Source: Nostoc sp. FACHB-280 (GTDB lineage: Bacteria; Cyanobacteriota; Cyanobacteriia; Cyanobacteriales; Nostocaceae). Taken from it: a stretch of 41,127 nt of DNA. Position numbers and translations under genes: made by a program. The notes beneath the pieces were generated by a model, which was not told where the DNA came from, made no database searches, and worked only from the letters and a program-made list of their open reading frames with translations. Every line of letters starts with the position of its first letter. Position 1 is the first letter of the stretch. Positions 1 to 7,333 of this stretch are shown in pieces. The DNA is taken from the NCBI RefSeq assembly GCF_014697615.1, contig NZ_JACJSD010000057.1, positions 1 to 41,127 on the forward strand, given 5' to 3'.

Positions 1-302
1 GGCTGTGCTTATAAAACGCCCGTCAAAACTGCTAAAACCCAATCATGAACTTTTTTTTCTCAAACCCAGATTCCACAATACTTTCAGCCTATCTTGCCCC
101 TAGTGACAGCTTCGCTATATCTACGCCTATTTATTGCTATTACAGTAGATTCACTCCATTTTGAGGGTGATGGAACTCATAGCTTATTAGAAGGTATTCC
201 TAAATTTTTGAGTGGGCTGAATGTCGCGCTTTATTTTTGGTTTGTCTGCTATCGAGAAGTACTACACTCCTTGCAGTCTGCTAAAAGTGACAACTCTTAC
301 CG
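1..302. other. Gap at window edge, no supported gene
   Basis: A plus-strand frame stays open from 94 to 306 with a TTG start. Its translation has no recognisable motif and no Shine-Dalgarno sequence precedes it. I see no hairpin or repeat here. This is the 3' side of the minus-strand recombinase operon and may hold its terminator, but none is obvious. Confidence 0.4.
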
Positions 303-977
303 CTAACTGCAAGCAGTGTGCGTTACTACCCAAACATTTTCACTTTCATAAAAGTCCCCTCGTTGCTCTAATCTAAAATCACCCAGCAACAATCCCAACC
401 ATACCTCTACCATCGGCATTTTCAATTTCTGTTGTAGTAAAGTCAGCGTTATTTCACTTTTAGTTTGTTCCAAATACAAGGCGATCGCACCAGTCCATTT
501 TTGTACATCTTCATCCCCAGCCAGCCGATGAACATCCTCTAAAGTCTGAATTTCCAGCATTGTCAAGACATTTTGTTTCTCGACGGGAGCCGCTACCGAA
601 TCAATGCTAGTCGTAGGATAAGTGAAATGGTGTGGCCCATGTGGTCTAAAGGTCTGCTGTGGTGGTTCTTCAATTAGGTCATCCAAATCTAGCTGCATCG
701 TTGTTCTCACCAACCCAGCAAAGATATCAGTACTGATAACTGGCCCCTCTGTATCGTTCTGAGCCTTTACATCTTCTAGCAATAGCCCAGCACGAGATAG
801 GAGAATATCTGCAATTTGATAAAATGCTGCTGCTGCGGTTGATAACTGCGCTTCGGTTGGTAAATTTTCCAGTTCTGTGTCTAAGAACTCCCACACTGGC
901 GCTAGTGACGAGGTGGGTGGAGCTGAAGATACCTCATCTAGTACATCCCAAATTGTTAACTGGCGATACGTTGTCAT
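303..977 (-). CDS. Hypothetical protein, 224 aa, third gene of recombinase operon
   Basis: I do not recognise the family. The protein is acidic, with a central Pro/His-rich stretch (about residues 105-125) between two predicted helical parts, and has no signal peptide or membrane segment. Residues 6-10 read QLTIW, which resembles the five-residue beta-clamp-binding peptide; this is only a resemblance. The start lies one base after the stop of the 155-aa gene, which itself begins 3 bases after the recombinase, so the three are almost certainly one minus-strand transcript. That context suggests an accessory role in recombination or plasmid maintenance (inference). The coding assignment rests on length, tight operon spacing and the lack of a competing frame. 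Confidence 0.7.
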   Translation of the reverse strand: MTTYRQLTIWDVLDEVSSAPPTSSLAPVWEFLDTELENLPTEAQLSTAAAAFYQIADILLSRAGLLLEDVKAQNDTEGPVISTDIFAGLVRTTMQLDLDDLIEEPPQQTFRPHGPHHFTYPTTSIDSVAAPVEKQNVLTMLEIQTLEDVHRLAGDEDVQKWTGAIALYLEQTKSEITLTLLQQKLKMPMVEVWLGLLLGDFRLEQRGDFYESENVWVVTHTACS

Positions 978-978
978 T

Positions 979-1446
979 TTATGATTCTGGATTTAACGGA
1001 CAAGGACGCACTGGGCAATGAATGGGGGAAATTTCAAACATATCCTTATATTGATGCAGCGAAATACCATATTGTTTGGCAAATGCTTGCAGCACCTGCT
1101 CTGTATAGGTATGGATTTTCCCGGCAGTCAATCCAAAACAGTGGATTGGCTCTAGCCGACAAACAGGTTTTTGTCCTAGCCATAGTTCTGCACTCAAGGC
1201 GTGCAACGGTTTATCTCCCGCTTCCTTGTAAAGATACAGCACTGCATAATATGTTGCTGGCGGTTCGACCTTAATCTTATCTATTTGTCCTGATTTATCA
1301 TCACTGCGACGACGATAAAACGAACGCCGGTTATGGCACACTTTCGGATTCCAGCATTTGTCTCCCTCCGGGCCATGTAGCACTTTCGCTTTCGATGAAG
1401 GCATTTTGGCGCATAATTGGCACTTCGGGTCTAATGGTTTTGGCAT
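979..1446 (-). CDS. Cys-rich putative zinc-binding protein, 155 aa, in recombinase operon
   Basis: The N-terminus carries C9-x2-C12 and, about 18 residues later, C31-x4-C36, followed at once by a very basic segment (RRSFYRRR). This looks like a small zinc-binding, nucleic-acid-binding head. The rest (about residues 60-150) is a mixed domain with further Cys and His near the C-terminus that I cannot assign. It begins 3 bases downstream of the tyrosine recombinase stop and ends 1 base before the 224-aa gene, so it is co-transcribed with the recombinase. A DNA-binding accessory factor for the recombinase is a reasonable inference; no enzyme motif is visible. Confidence 0.7.
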   Translation of the reverse strand: MPKPLDPKCQLCAKMPSSKAKVLHGPEGDKCWNPKVCHNRRSFYRRRSDDKSGQIDKIKVEPPATYYAVLYLYKEAGDKPLHALSAELWLGQKPVCRLEPIHCFGLTAGKIHTYTEQVLQAFAKQYGISLHQYKDMFEISPIHCPVRPCPLNPES

Positions 1447-1449
1447 TTC

Positions 1450-2553
1450 CTACTCCACCTCTGGCTCTTCCCCAATGGCGCGGTAGTAAGCTGAGATCGC
1501 CGCTTCTTGTTCCGAGCGCAGTGTGTACCGCCTAAATGCTTTTTCGCTTTGGTGTCCGGTCAGTTTCCTTGCATGACCTGGATCTACACCCAACAGTAAT
1601 AAGTCCGTAGCATAAGTGTGCCTAAACGAATGCGGGTGTAGTTCTTCAATGCCTGCCATCTCACCTATTTTCTCCACCGCGAAATAAATGCCGTGGTAAC
1701 TTAAGCGTTCTCCTTTATATGAAGCATGGTATGAAACCATCAACGGGGTCAGGCTATTTAATTCTTCTCCCTGCTCACTACGCGATCGCAAATACGCCTC
1801 TAACGAGTCGCGGCTTTCTTTCTTCAATGGCACTAAGCGGGGTTCATTCGTTTTTGTATCTGGCAAAAACAACAGCTTGCCATCATAAGACCCAACATTT
1901 AATTCGACAATTTCTCCTGCCCTCAATCCATGAGAGAGTATGTGTACCAGTGCCTTATCTCTAAGCTTTGTTTCTCCTAACAACTCCAATGCCGCCCACA
2001 CTTTCTCCATCTGTTCTGGCGTTAAGCTTTGGGCTGGTGGTAACGGAATTTTTTCCAATTTTATTCCCAATGTCGGATTCGTAGCAATTATATCTGGGTA
2101 CGTGTAACACATCCATTTAAAAAAACTTTTAAGCGCAGAAATCCCTGCATTGATGCTACTTTTTGAAAGCTTTTTACCTGTATCAGTCTGTACTTCGTCG
2201 CGGAGATATTCCTTATATAAAGCCAAGTGACGTGGCCTTAGCTCATTGTAGTGCAGTTGCGTCCATCCCAAAAATCGCTTCAGTTCTCTTTCGTACAACT
2301 TCCGGCTATTTACCGACAGATTGTTGCTCCGTAAAAATTCCAGCACTTTTACATGGCGAATATCAGTTGTTGGTCGCCCCGGTAATGGGCGCTGCAATGC
2401 TTGTAACTTTTCACCATTCAATGGAATTAGCTTTATTGGTGGTAGATTATTCAGTTCGGGGTTGTTCACAACAGAGGCGATCGCACAGCGAAGGGATAAA
2501 TTTTGATAGTCCAGTCTACACCAAAAGTTGGGAGAATATAAAATAAGAAACAA
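1450..2553 (-). CDS. Tyrosine recombinase / integrase (XerC/D-like), complete active site
   Basis: Site-specific DNA strand exchange by a covalent phosphotyrosine intermediate. A SAM-like core-binding domain spans about residues 65-155 (LRSNNLSVNSRKLYEREL), and the catalytic domain spans about 175-360. The full set of residues is present: R211 (HGLRAGE), K234 (DTKTNEPR), H308-x2-R311 (HPHSFRHTYATDL), H334 (TGHQ) and Y343 (RRYTL). The annotated start gives 367 aa; the first 28 residues look unlike protein, and the GTG at 2469 (MNNPELNNLPP) is a plausible true start. It leads an operon with the Cys-rich 155-aa and the 224-aa genes. Likely roles are element integration/excision or plasmid dimer resolution; the target site is not identifiable here. 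Confidence 0.9.
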   Translation of the reverse strand: MFLILYSPNFWCRLDYQNLSLRCAIASVVNNPELNNLPPIKLIPLNGEKLQALQRPLPGRPTTDIRHVKVLEFLRSNNLSVNSRKLYERELKRFLGWTQLHYNELRPRHLALYKEYLRDEVQTDTGKKLSKSSINAGISALKSFFKWMCYTYPDIIATNPTLGIKLEKIPLPPAQSLTPEQMEKVWAALELLGETKLRDKALVHILSHGLRAGEIVELNVGSYDGKLLFLPDTKTNEPRLVPLKKESRDSLEAYLRSRSEQGEELNSLTPLMVSYHASYKGERLSYHGIYFAVEKIGEMAGIEELHPHSFRHTYATDLLLLGVDPGHARKLTGHQSEKAFRRYTLRSEQEAAISAYYRAIGEEPEVE

Positions 2554-3019
2554 TTATCTTTTATCCGATGAAAACTACGATTAAATTTACGCAGAATTAT
2601 TCTTCTATTAATTTTGTATAAATTTATATACCAGCTTCAGTGTTTAGAAGAGTTTAGAAGAGGCGCGATCGCCATACTCCAGTGTTCAAGTACCTCAAAC
2701 CCTTGTTCTGGCGTTGGAAAAATTCTCGCTTGTCTGCAAACCCACATTTGGATAAGTTGGGGAGATACTGTTTTAAGCAATTTGATATTGCCTATTTCTT
2801 ACTTACAAGTTGAAAGGCAGGTTCTGAAAGAGTTTTGAGAGCCAGTGTCGTGCATCGCTGTTGCCCAGCATTAGCAGCCCCAAACATTTACTACAAGTGG
2901 TTAGCAGCCAAAATAAATAACCGTTGCTTCCTTTTCTGGCACGGTGATGGCTCTTTTGTAGAATGCTGCACCAGTTGGATTTGCCATAGAAATTTTCTTG
3001 AACTACATACAATTGTCTT
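2554..3019. other. Gap with no supported gene
   Basis: Short overlapping frames occur on both strands, none with a ribosome binding site or recognisable motif. A minus-strand frame at about 2650-2760 reads smoothly for about 35 residues but has no start context. A HIP1 site (GCGATCGC) is at about 2665. It could be decayed coding DNA; I see no promoter or terminator I would defend. Confidence 0.35.
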
Positions 3020-3196
3020 TTACTTAAGTATGAATTTGCTCAACAATTCGTAGCAATATCCTCCAATTAAAACTCCAGCAGCACCAATCAACCCCATCAA
3101 TGGTGGTACTGGTGCAGGTAATTTCAAAAAACCAAATGCCACCCCAATAATCCAACCGCCAAGTAAAGCCATTCCCGCATCTTTAAAAAAGCTCAC
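3020..3196 (-). CDS. XapX-domain small membrane protein, 58 aa
   Basis: Translated from a GTG at 3196 to a TAA at 3020. The sequence has the XapX (DUF1427) pattern: a glycine-rich hydrophobic helix (MALLGGWIIGVAFGFLKL), the central PAPVPPLMGL motif, and a second hydrophobic helix (GAAGVLIGGY). XapX proteins are about 50-90 aa inner-membrane proteins with two helices and no known function. An AAGGAGAA Shine-Dalgarno lies about six bases upstream of the GTG; an ATG a little upstream is in another frame that stops after nine codons, so GTG is the start. It stands alone. Easily missed because of its size; the motif makes it convincing. Confidence 0.8.
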   Translation of the reverse strand: MSFFKDAGMALLGGWIIGVAFGFLKLPAPVPPLMGLIGAAGVLIGGYCYELLSKFILK

Positions 3197-3346
3197 TAAT
3201 TTCTCCTTTCATCTCGCACTCAGGACTTTACTACTCTCAAAGCTTCACATCTAACTATTTCAAATTTATAATGACTTTGCCTGCAACTGTTCTATTTAAA
3301 ACCTATTCTTAGGCAATTACTGCATCTTGAAGTGGGTATGATTGGG

Positions 3347-3439
3347 TTAAAGCCGTTCTACGTCTAACTGGATAAGCTTATCAAGATATTCTTCATTAAG
3401 TGAGTTTGTTTGCTGGGCTGTTAATTCATGAATTTCCAT
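3347..3439 (-). CDS. Possible 30-aa ORF, unknown
   Basis: ATG at 3439 to TAA at 3347. The product is acidic and predicted helical (for example LNEEYLDKLIQLDVERL). There is no Shine-Dalgarno upstream and I recognise no family. It lies just downstream of the 81-aa gene on the same strand, so it could be a small third member of that group or chance coding. Confidence 0.22.
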   Translation of the reverse strand: MEIHELTAQQTNSLNEEYLDKLIQLDVERL

Positions 3440-3471
3440 AGTTTATGTGCTAAACAAACTCTTATTTTGTC

Positions 3472-3717
3472 TCAAATGTTGTTTTCTAGCCAAGTTAGGA
3501 GATTATTTAGTTCTTGTTCCATTCCTGGCTTTTTACCATGATAAGCACTGCATAAAGTAGTTGGGCGTATACCAATTTCTGGAGCAACTTCTCTAAAAGT
3601 TCTATCTTTCATTTTTAAACGAACTTTTAAACCTAAAGATTCATCAACAGGTCTTGAAATAGGCTTGTATTCTTTTGTAAATCTTACTTTCTTTCCTGTT
3701 AAATCCATATTAATCAA
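3472..3717 (-). CDS. Small putative DNA-binding protein, 81 aa (possible antitoxin)
   Basis: Residues about 38-60 (TFREVAPEIGIRPTTLCSAYHGKK) have the spacing of a helix-turn-helix of the XRE type: helix, turn with Gly, recognition helix. The rest is basic, with a C-terminal helix (ELNNLLTWLENN). It starts 3 bases after the stop of the 105-aa gene on the same strand, so the two are one transcript. A two-gene unit of a small HTH protein and a small helical acidic protein fits toxin-antitoxin organisation, but neither belongs to a family I can name. It could also be a simple autorepressor. Confidence 0.6.
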   Translation of the reverse strand: MINMDLTGKKVRFTKEYKPISRPVDESLGLKVRLKMKDRTFREVAPEIGIRPTTLCSAYHGKKPGMEQELNNLLTWLENNI

Positions 3718-3720
3718 AAG

Positions 3721-4038
3721 TTAAATTTTGTCTTTGTAAGTAAATTCAGGTATTTTACTAGATGATTCCACAAAATAAGATAAACAAATTTTAATAGTTT
3801 CAATATCCTTTTTGAGTTGATTTCTTGTAGACTTTATTCGTGACAATGCAGCATACAAGTAAGTATCAATTGACTCTTGATCCGTTCCCTCTGCAAATTC
3901 TTCTTTTAAATCTTCTAGGTTTTCAATAGAAAAATCTAAATGACTTAGATGGCTACCAAAGTCATCTAAATAGTAAGATACCCTAGCTAAGGCTGCCCTA
4001 ATATCAGTGGCTATCGTTTCATCTATGCACATAATCAA
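3721..4038 (-). CDS. Helical acidic protein, 105 aa, partner of the 81-aa HTH gene
   Basis: Unrecognised. Predicted almost wholly alpha-helical, acidic in the middle (about residues 38-55) and Lys-rich near the C-terminus. Heptad-like spacing suggests coiled-coil packing. No catalytic motif, signal peptide or membrane segment. The first gene of the pair: its stop is 3 bases before the start of the 81-aa gene. A run of A/T-rich DNA with palindromes lies upstream (4233-4318) and could carry its control region. Confidence 0.6.
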   Translation of the reverse strand: MIMCIDETIATDIRAALARVSYYLDDFGSHLSHLDFSIENLEDLKEEFAEGTDQESIDTYLYAALSRIKSTRNQLKKDIETIKICLSYFVESSSKIPEFTYKDKI

Positions 4039-4663
4039 AAGTTAGATTTTATCACTTTTATTAATATAAGTATTTCCGGTTACAAGCTCGTGTTAACAGC
4101 TTGTATACTTATTCAATATATCACGTAAATTATCAACTTTTACTAGCTAGTTCTCACTTTTAAAAATGCCTAACTAAATAGATATTTAATTTTATCATTA
4201 TTACTTTATGGGTATTTCTAAAAATATATCTTAAGCGAACGCTTCAATGAGTGTCATTCGTCACATCAATACCAATATAGATAATCAACCGCACTACACG
4301 AAAGGGCTATTTCGTGTAATCCTGCCTCACAAAGATAAAAATCGTTCTGCACGTTAATTTACATCACCAGGTGCGTGTCTTTTATCAAACAGCGATCGCA
4401 CTCTTGTGTCTGTTACTATTGCCGTTCAGCTATTACCCTAAACAACTTGCCCCAAGAATTTCTCAAAAATGTTAGTCCAATTGGTTTGGCATTTAATCAC
4501 GATGAGCAGTCGTGTTGTTCCCCTTTCCTCGTTGCCGCTGTCGCTCAATTAGGGGTTGGGTATGGTTGAGAGATTACTTGTTGGTGTTTGAGACTAAGAT
4601 AATTTTGAACAGATCGCTAAGAGTTGAAAATTAAAGTCCAAGTTACAGTTTGGTAAGGTTGAG
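4039..4663. other. Intergenic region, A/T-rich with palindromes
   Basis: A 625-base gap between the divergent 105-aa gene (minus) and the hydrolase gene (plus). It holds a 12-base palindrome (AAGCGAACGCTT, 4233-4244), the 24-base inverted repeat at 4295-4318 and a HIP1 site near 4392. A 64-codon plus-strand frame at 4375-4569 has no supporting features. Probably contains the promoters of both flanking genes. Confidence 0.4.
4295..4318. repeat. Perfect 9-bp inverted repeat, 6-nt loop
   Basis: TACACGAAA at 4295-4303 and its exact complement TTTCGTGTA at 4310-4318, separated by GGGCTA. No T-run follows on either strand, so a regulatory site or RNA hairpin is more likely than a terminator. It lies between two divergent transcription units. 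Confidence 0.6.
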
Positions 4664-5500
4664 ATGAATCAAGCTGAACAATTGCAAGATCAGTATGTCA
4701 AAGTCGGCTCTGTAAATACCCGATATTGGCAAGCTGGAGATTCAGGTAGCACGGTCATTTTGCTTCATGGTGGTGGCGGTTACATTGAGTTGTGGAAGTA
4801 CAATATCCTTGAATTAGCCAAACATCATCGGGTTTATGCGTTTGATATGGTGGGTGCAGGTCGATCCGATAAACCCGATGCTGCTCATTACACCTTTGAC
4901 TTCATGGCTCTGTTCACGCGAGATTTCATGAAGGTTTTAGAGATACCCAAGGCAAATTTGATTGGAACTTCTGCCGGCGGTGGAGTCGCACTCACTTTAA
5001 CGTTGAACTTCCCACAATTAGTTGAGCGACTAATTCTGGTTGGCAGTGCGGGTCTAGGGAAAGAACTTAATTTTCTGCTTCGAGTTACCACAATTCCTGG
5101 TTTAGCTAAGTTGTTTAGTTCACCAAGTAAATCAGGTGTAGCGATGTTGTGTAAACAGGCAGTGTACGACTCAAAACTCATCACTGATGAAATTGTCGAA
5201 GAGTTTTATCAAATGGCAACGCTTCCTGGCGCAGCACAAGCAACATTAAATCTAGGTCGTTCAAACTTTAATATCTGGGGGCAATTCTATCACTCAATTG
5301 CTGACAAATTGCATACTATCGAGGTTCCGACCCTCATTATTTGGGGCAGACAAGATCCGATGGTTCCTGTAACCCATGCTCAGAATGCCGTTAAGATTAT
5401 TTCTCATGCTCAGTTGGAGATTATTGAAGAGTGCGGTCATTGGAGTCCGATTGAGCATCCACAAAAATTTAATCAGCTAGTTCTAGAGTTTCTATCGTGA
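4664..5500 (+). CDS. Alpha/beta-hydrolase fold protein, 278 aa
   Basis: A cytosolic serine hydrolase of the MhpC / C-C hydrolase and esterase group. The oxyanion region is LLHGGGG (about residues 33-39), the nucleophile elbow is G-T-S103-A-G, the acid is D231 (WGRQDPMVP) and the base is H259 (ECGHW), all in the expected order and spacing. There is no signal peptide and the length is typical. The substrate cannot be read from the sequence. AAGG lies about six bases before the ATG, supporting this start. It stands upstream of two recombinase genes on the same strand, with about 150 bases between; there is no sign that they share a function. Confidence 0.88.
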   Translation: MNQAEQLQDQYVKVGSVNTRYWQAGDSGSTVILLHGGGGYIELWKYNILELAKHHRVYAFDMVGAGRSDKPDAAHYTFDFMALFTRDFMKVLEIPKANLIGTSAGGGVALTLTLNFPQLVERLILVGSAGLGKELNFLLRVTTIPGLAKLFSSPSKSGVAMLCKQAVYDSKLITDEIVEEFYQMATLPGAAQATLNLGRSNFNIWGQFYHSIADKLHTIEVPTLIIWGRQDPMVPVTHAQNAVKIISHAQLEIIEECGHWSPIEHPQKFNQLVLEFLS

Positions 5501-5648
5501 TTTTTGAATTGGTTCACGGTTGCCAGCTTGATACTCACACCCCGTACCCAAAGTACCAAAGTATGACTGTACCTGCTTGTTTGGCTGTAGATTACTTATC
5601 AAAATATAACTGTGCGGAATATAATTTTCTAGAAGATTTAGATCCGCA

Positions 5649-6569
5649 ATGTCTACCAACTCTTTTACTTCATTGGTTTTGACGAGTACGCCACCTTTGA
5701 TCCAACACCCGGCAATTATTTATCTCTCGACACTAAGTCCGGGATCGAAACCGACAATGAAGCACTCGCTCAACCTGATTGCTCAATTGCTCACAGATCA
5801 TCAAGCTGACCATTTGACTTTGAATTGGTCAGGATTGCGCTACAAACACACCCATGCTCTTCGCACCGCACTCATCCAAAAGTACGAGCCAGCAACAGTT
5901 AACCGAATACTATGCGCCTTAAGGGGCGTTTTGAAACAAGCTCTACACTCCGAGCTGATTAACCCGATTGATTATGCCCGTGCTGTTGACATCAAGAATG
6001 TCAAAGTATCAAAAGAATTAAGCGGAAGGGTGCTTAGTCAAGATGAGCTTGATGCTTTAATGCAGACTTGCTTTAGCGATCTCACCCCAGCAGGTTTTAG
6101 AGACGCTGCACTCATCGCTTTCCTTCGCGGTGCTGGTCTGCGACGGAGTGAAGTGGTTGGTCTGGAGCTAAAAGATTTTTATCATTCTGGAGACATCAAA
6201 CTCCACTCCAGTCACCCAAGAGTTGATCGGATTGTTTATTTATCTCCAAGCGCGATCGCTATCGTTAATGATTGGATTGAAATCCGAACTCGCACACCCG
6301 GCCCCTTGCTATGTCAAGTCAATAAATCTGGGCGTGTAGTTCACAAACGGCTTACGCCCCAGGCAGTGTTATTTATTTTACACAAACGGGGTGAACAAGC
6401 TGGTATCAAACCATTCTCGCCTCACGATCTGCGGCATACGTTCATTTGGGATTTGTTAAATGCTGGTGTTGATATTGTAACTGTACAGAGTTTAGCTGGA
6501 CTTTCAACCCCTGCTCTCACTGCACGCTATGGCTTTGCCGCCCCACAAACAACACAAGCCGTCAGCTGA
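5649..6569 (+). CDS. Tyrosine recombinase family protein with degenerate active site, 306 aa
   Basis: Full-length member of the phage-integrase/XerD fold: an N-terminal core-binding domain (HPAIIYLSTLSPGSKPTM, residues 20-37) and a catalytic domain from about 125. R165 (GAGLRRSEV), H259-x2-R262 (SPHDLRHTF) and Y294 (TARYGF) are present. The beta-hairpin lysine, usually in a GKGNKER-like motif, is replaced by SSHPRVDR (about residues 187-194), and the second His of the usual LxGH motif is L285 (SLAGLSTP). Two of six catalytic positions are therefore changed. It may be a decaying integrase, a DNA-binding-only regulator, or an unusual active variant. A second recombinase follows 36 bases downstream on the same strand. 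Confidence 0.85.
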   Translation: MSTNSFTSLVLTSTPPLIQHPAIIYLSTLSPGSKPTMKHSLNLIAQLLTDHQADHLTLNWSGLRYKHTHALRTALIQKYEPATVNRILCALRGVLKQALHSELINPIDYARAVDIKNVKVSKELSGRVLSQDELDALMQTCFSDLTPAGFRDAALIAFLRGAGLRRSEVVGLELKDFYHSGDIKLHSSHPRVDRIVYLSPSAIAIVNDWIEIRTRTPGPLLCQVNKSGRVVHKRLTPQAVLFILHKRGEQAGIKPFSPHDLRHTFIWDLLNAGVDIVTVQSLAGLSTPALTARYGFAAPQTTQAVS

Positions 6570-6605
6570 TAGGATGATTAACTATCGGAGGTAATCATCA
6601 ACGGC

Positions 6606-7253
6606 GTGAAAATCGACCGACACGGCAAGGCCAAAATCCTCACCCCAGAAGAAATTGAGGGTTTATTTACAAAAGGGTTGGTGACAGCGCGAGACAAAAC
6701 CCTCGTCGCCGTAATGCTGTACACCGCTTGTCGTGTTAATGAAGCAGTTACCCTCAAAATTAAAGATGTTTATGACAGTAAAAAACGAGTCAGATCGGAG
6801 TTGATTTTCCGCAAAGGTAACACAAAAGGAAAATTAGCAACCCGGACGATACCAGTCCTGGAAGATTTAAGACAATTTTTGGAACAGTACAAACCAACCA
6901 ACTCCCAAGACGGTTTTTTATTTCCCGGTCGATGGGGGCGTGGCCACTTGCACTCGGAATATGCAAGTCTGATTTTCAGGGAAGCTTGCTGGCGAGTAAA
7001 CATTGAAGGAGCCAGCACTCACAGTTGCCGCCGCACGGCACTTACTTTAATGAGTAATGCTGGAATCCCGTTGCGCGTGATTCAAGAAATTAGCGGACAC
7101 CGAAATTTGGAGCAATTGCAAAACTACCTGGAGGTTGAAATATCCCAAGTACGGGGTGCGATCGCTGCATTATCGATGCTGACACCCCCAAAAGAAGGCA
7201 GTAGCAAATTTAACTGTACTGAGTGGGAGAATCCGAAACTGACCACCGAGTGA
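6606..7253 (+). CDS. Short tyrosine recombinase, catalytic domain only, 215 aa
   Basis: Lacks the N-terminal core-binding domain but keeps a complete active site: R43 (TACRVNEA), K70 or K76 in the beta hairpin (FRKGNTKGK), H139-x2-R142 (STHSCRRTA), H165 (ISGHRN) and Y174 (LQNYL). Core-only integrases of this type occur in cyanobacteria and phages. The start is GTG at 6606; GGAGGT is at 6587-6592, 13 bases upstream, somewhat far. It follows the degenerate recombinase by 36 bases and probably shares its transcript, so the degenerate one could supply DNA binding while this one supplies catalysis (inference). A strong hairpin follows the stop. Confidence 0.85.
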   Translation: MKIDRHGKAKILTPEEIEGLFTKGLVTARDKTLVAVMLYTACRVNEAVTLKIKDVYDSKKRVRSELIFRKGNTKGKLATRTIPVLEDLRQFLEQYKPTNSQDGFLFPGRWGRGHLHSEYASLIFREACWRVNIEGASTHSCRRTALTLMSNAGIPLRVIQEISGHRNLEQLQNYLEVEISQVRGAIAALSMLTPPKEGSSKFNCTEWENPKLTTE

Positions 7254-7254
7254 T

Positions 7255-7282
7255 AGATCAGGAAATATAGATTTCTTGATCT
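7255..7282. terminator. Hairpin between convergent genes, likely terminator
   Basis: Twelve base pairs with one G-T pair: AGATCAGGAAAT at 7255-7266 pairs with ATTTCTTGATCT at 7271-7282 around an ATAG loop. It begins two bases after the plus-strand recombinase stop and about 50 bases from the end of the minus-strand primase gene. A TTTTTT run follows for the plus strand at 7316-7321, but not directly after the stem, so termination is inferred from position. Confidence 0.6.
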
Positions 7283-7333
7283 AGACAGAAAGTAGCTATT
7301 CCATAGGCTAGAGAGTTTTTTGGAAAAAAGCGA

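Noticed and set aside
94-306. 70-codon plus-strand frame at the window start
   Set aside because: TTG start, no ribosome site, no motif, low-complexity-free but unlike any protein pattern I know.
5497-5682. GTG-started frame overlapping the hydrolase stop
   Set aside because: No motif; it runs into the start of the downstream recombinase in another frame.
1450-7253. Recombinase-in-trio (RIT) element made of the three tyrosine recombinases
   Set aside because: The three are not contiguous or co-oriented: one is on the minus strand, 3 kb from the tandem pair.
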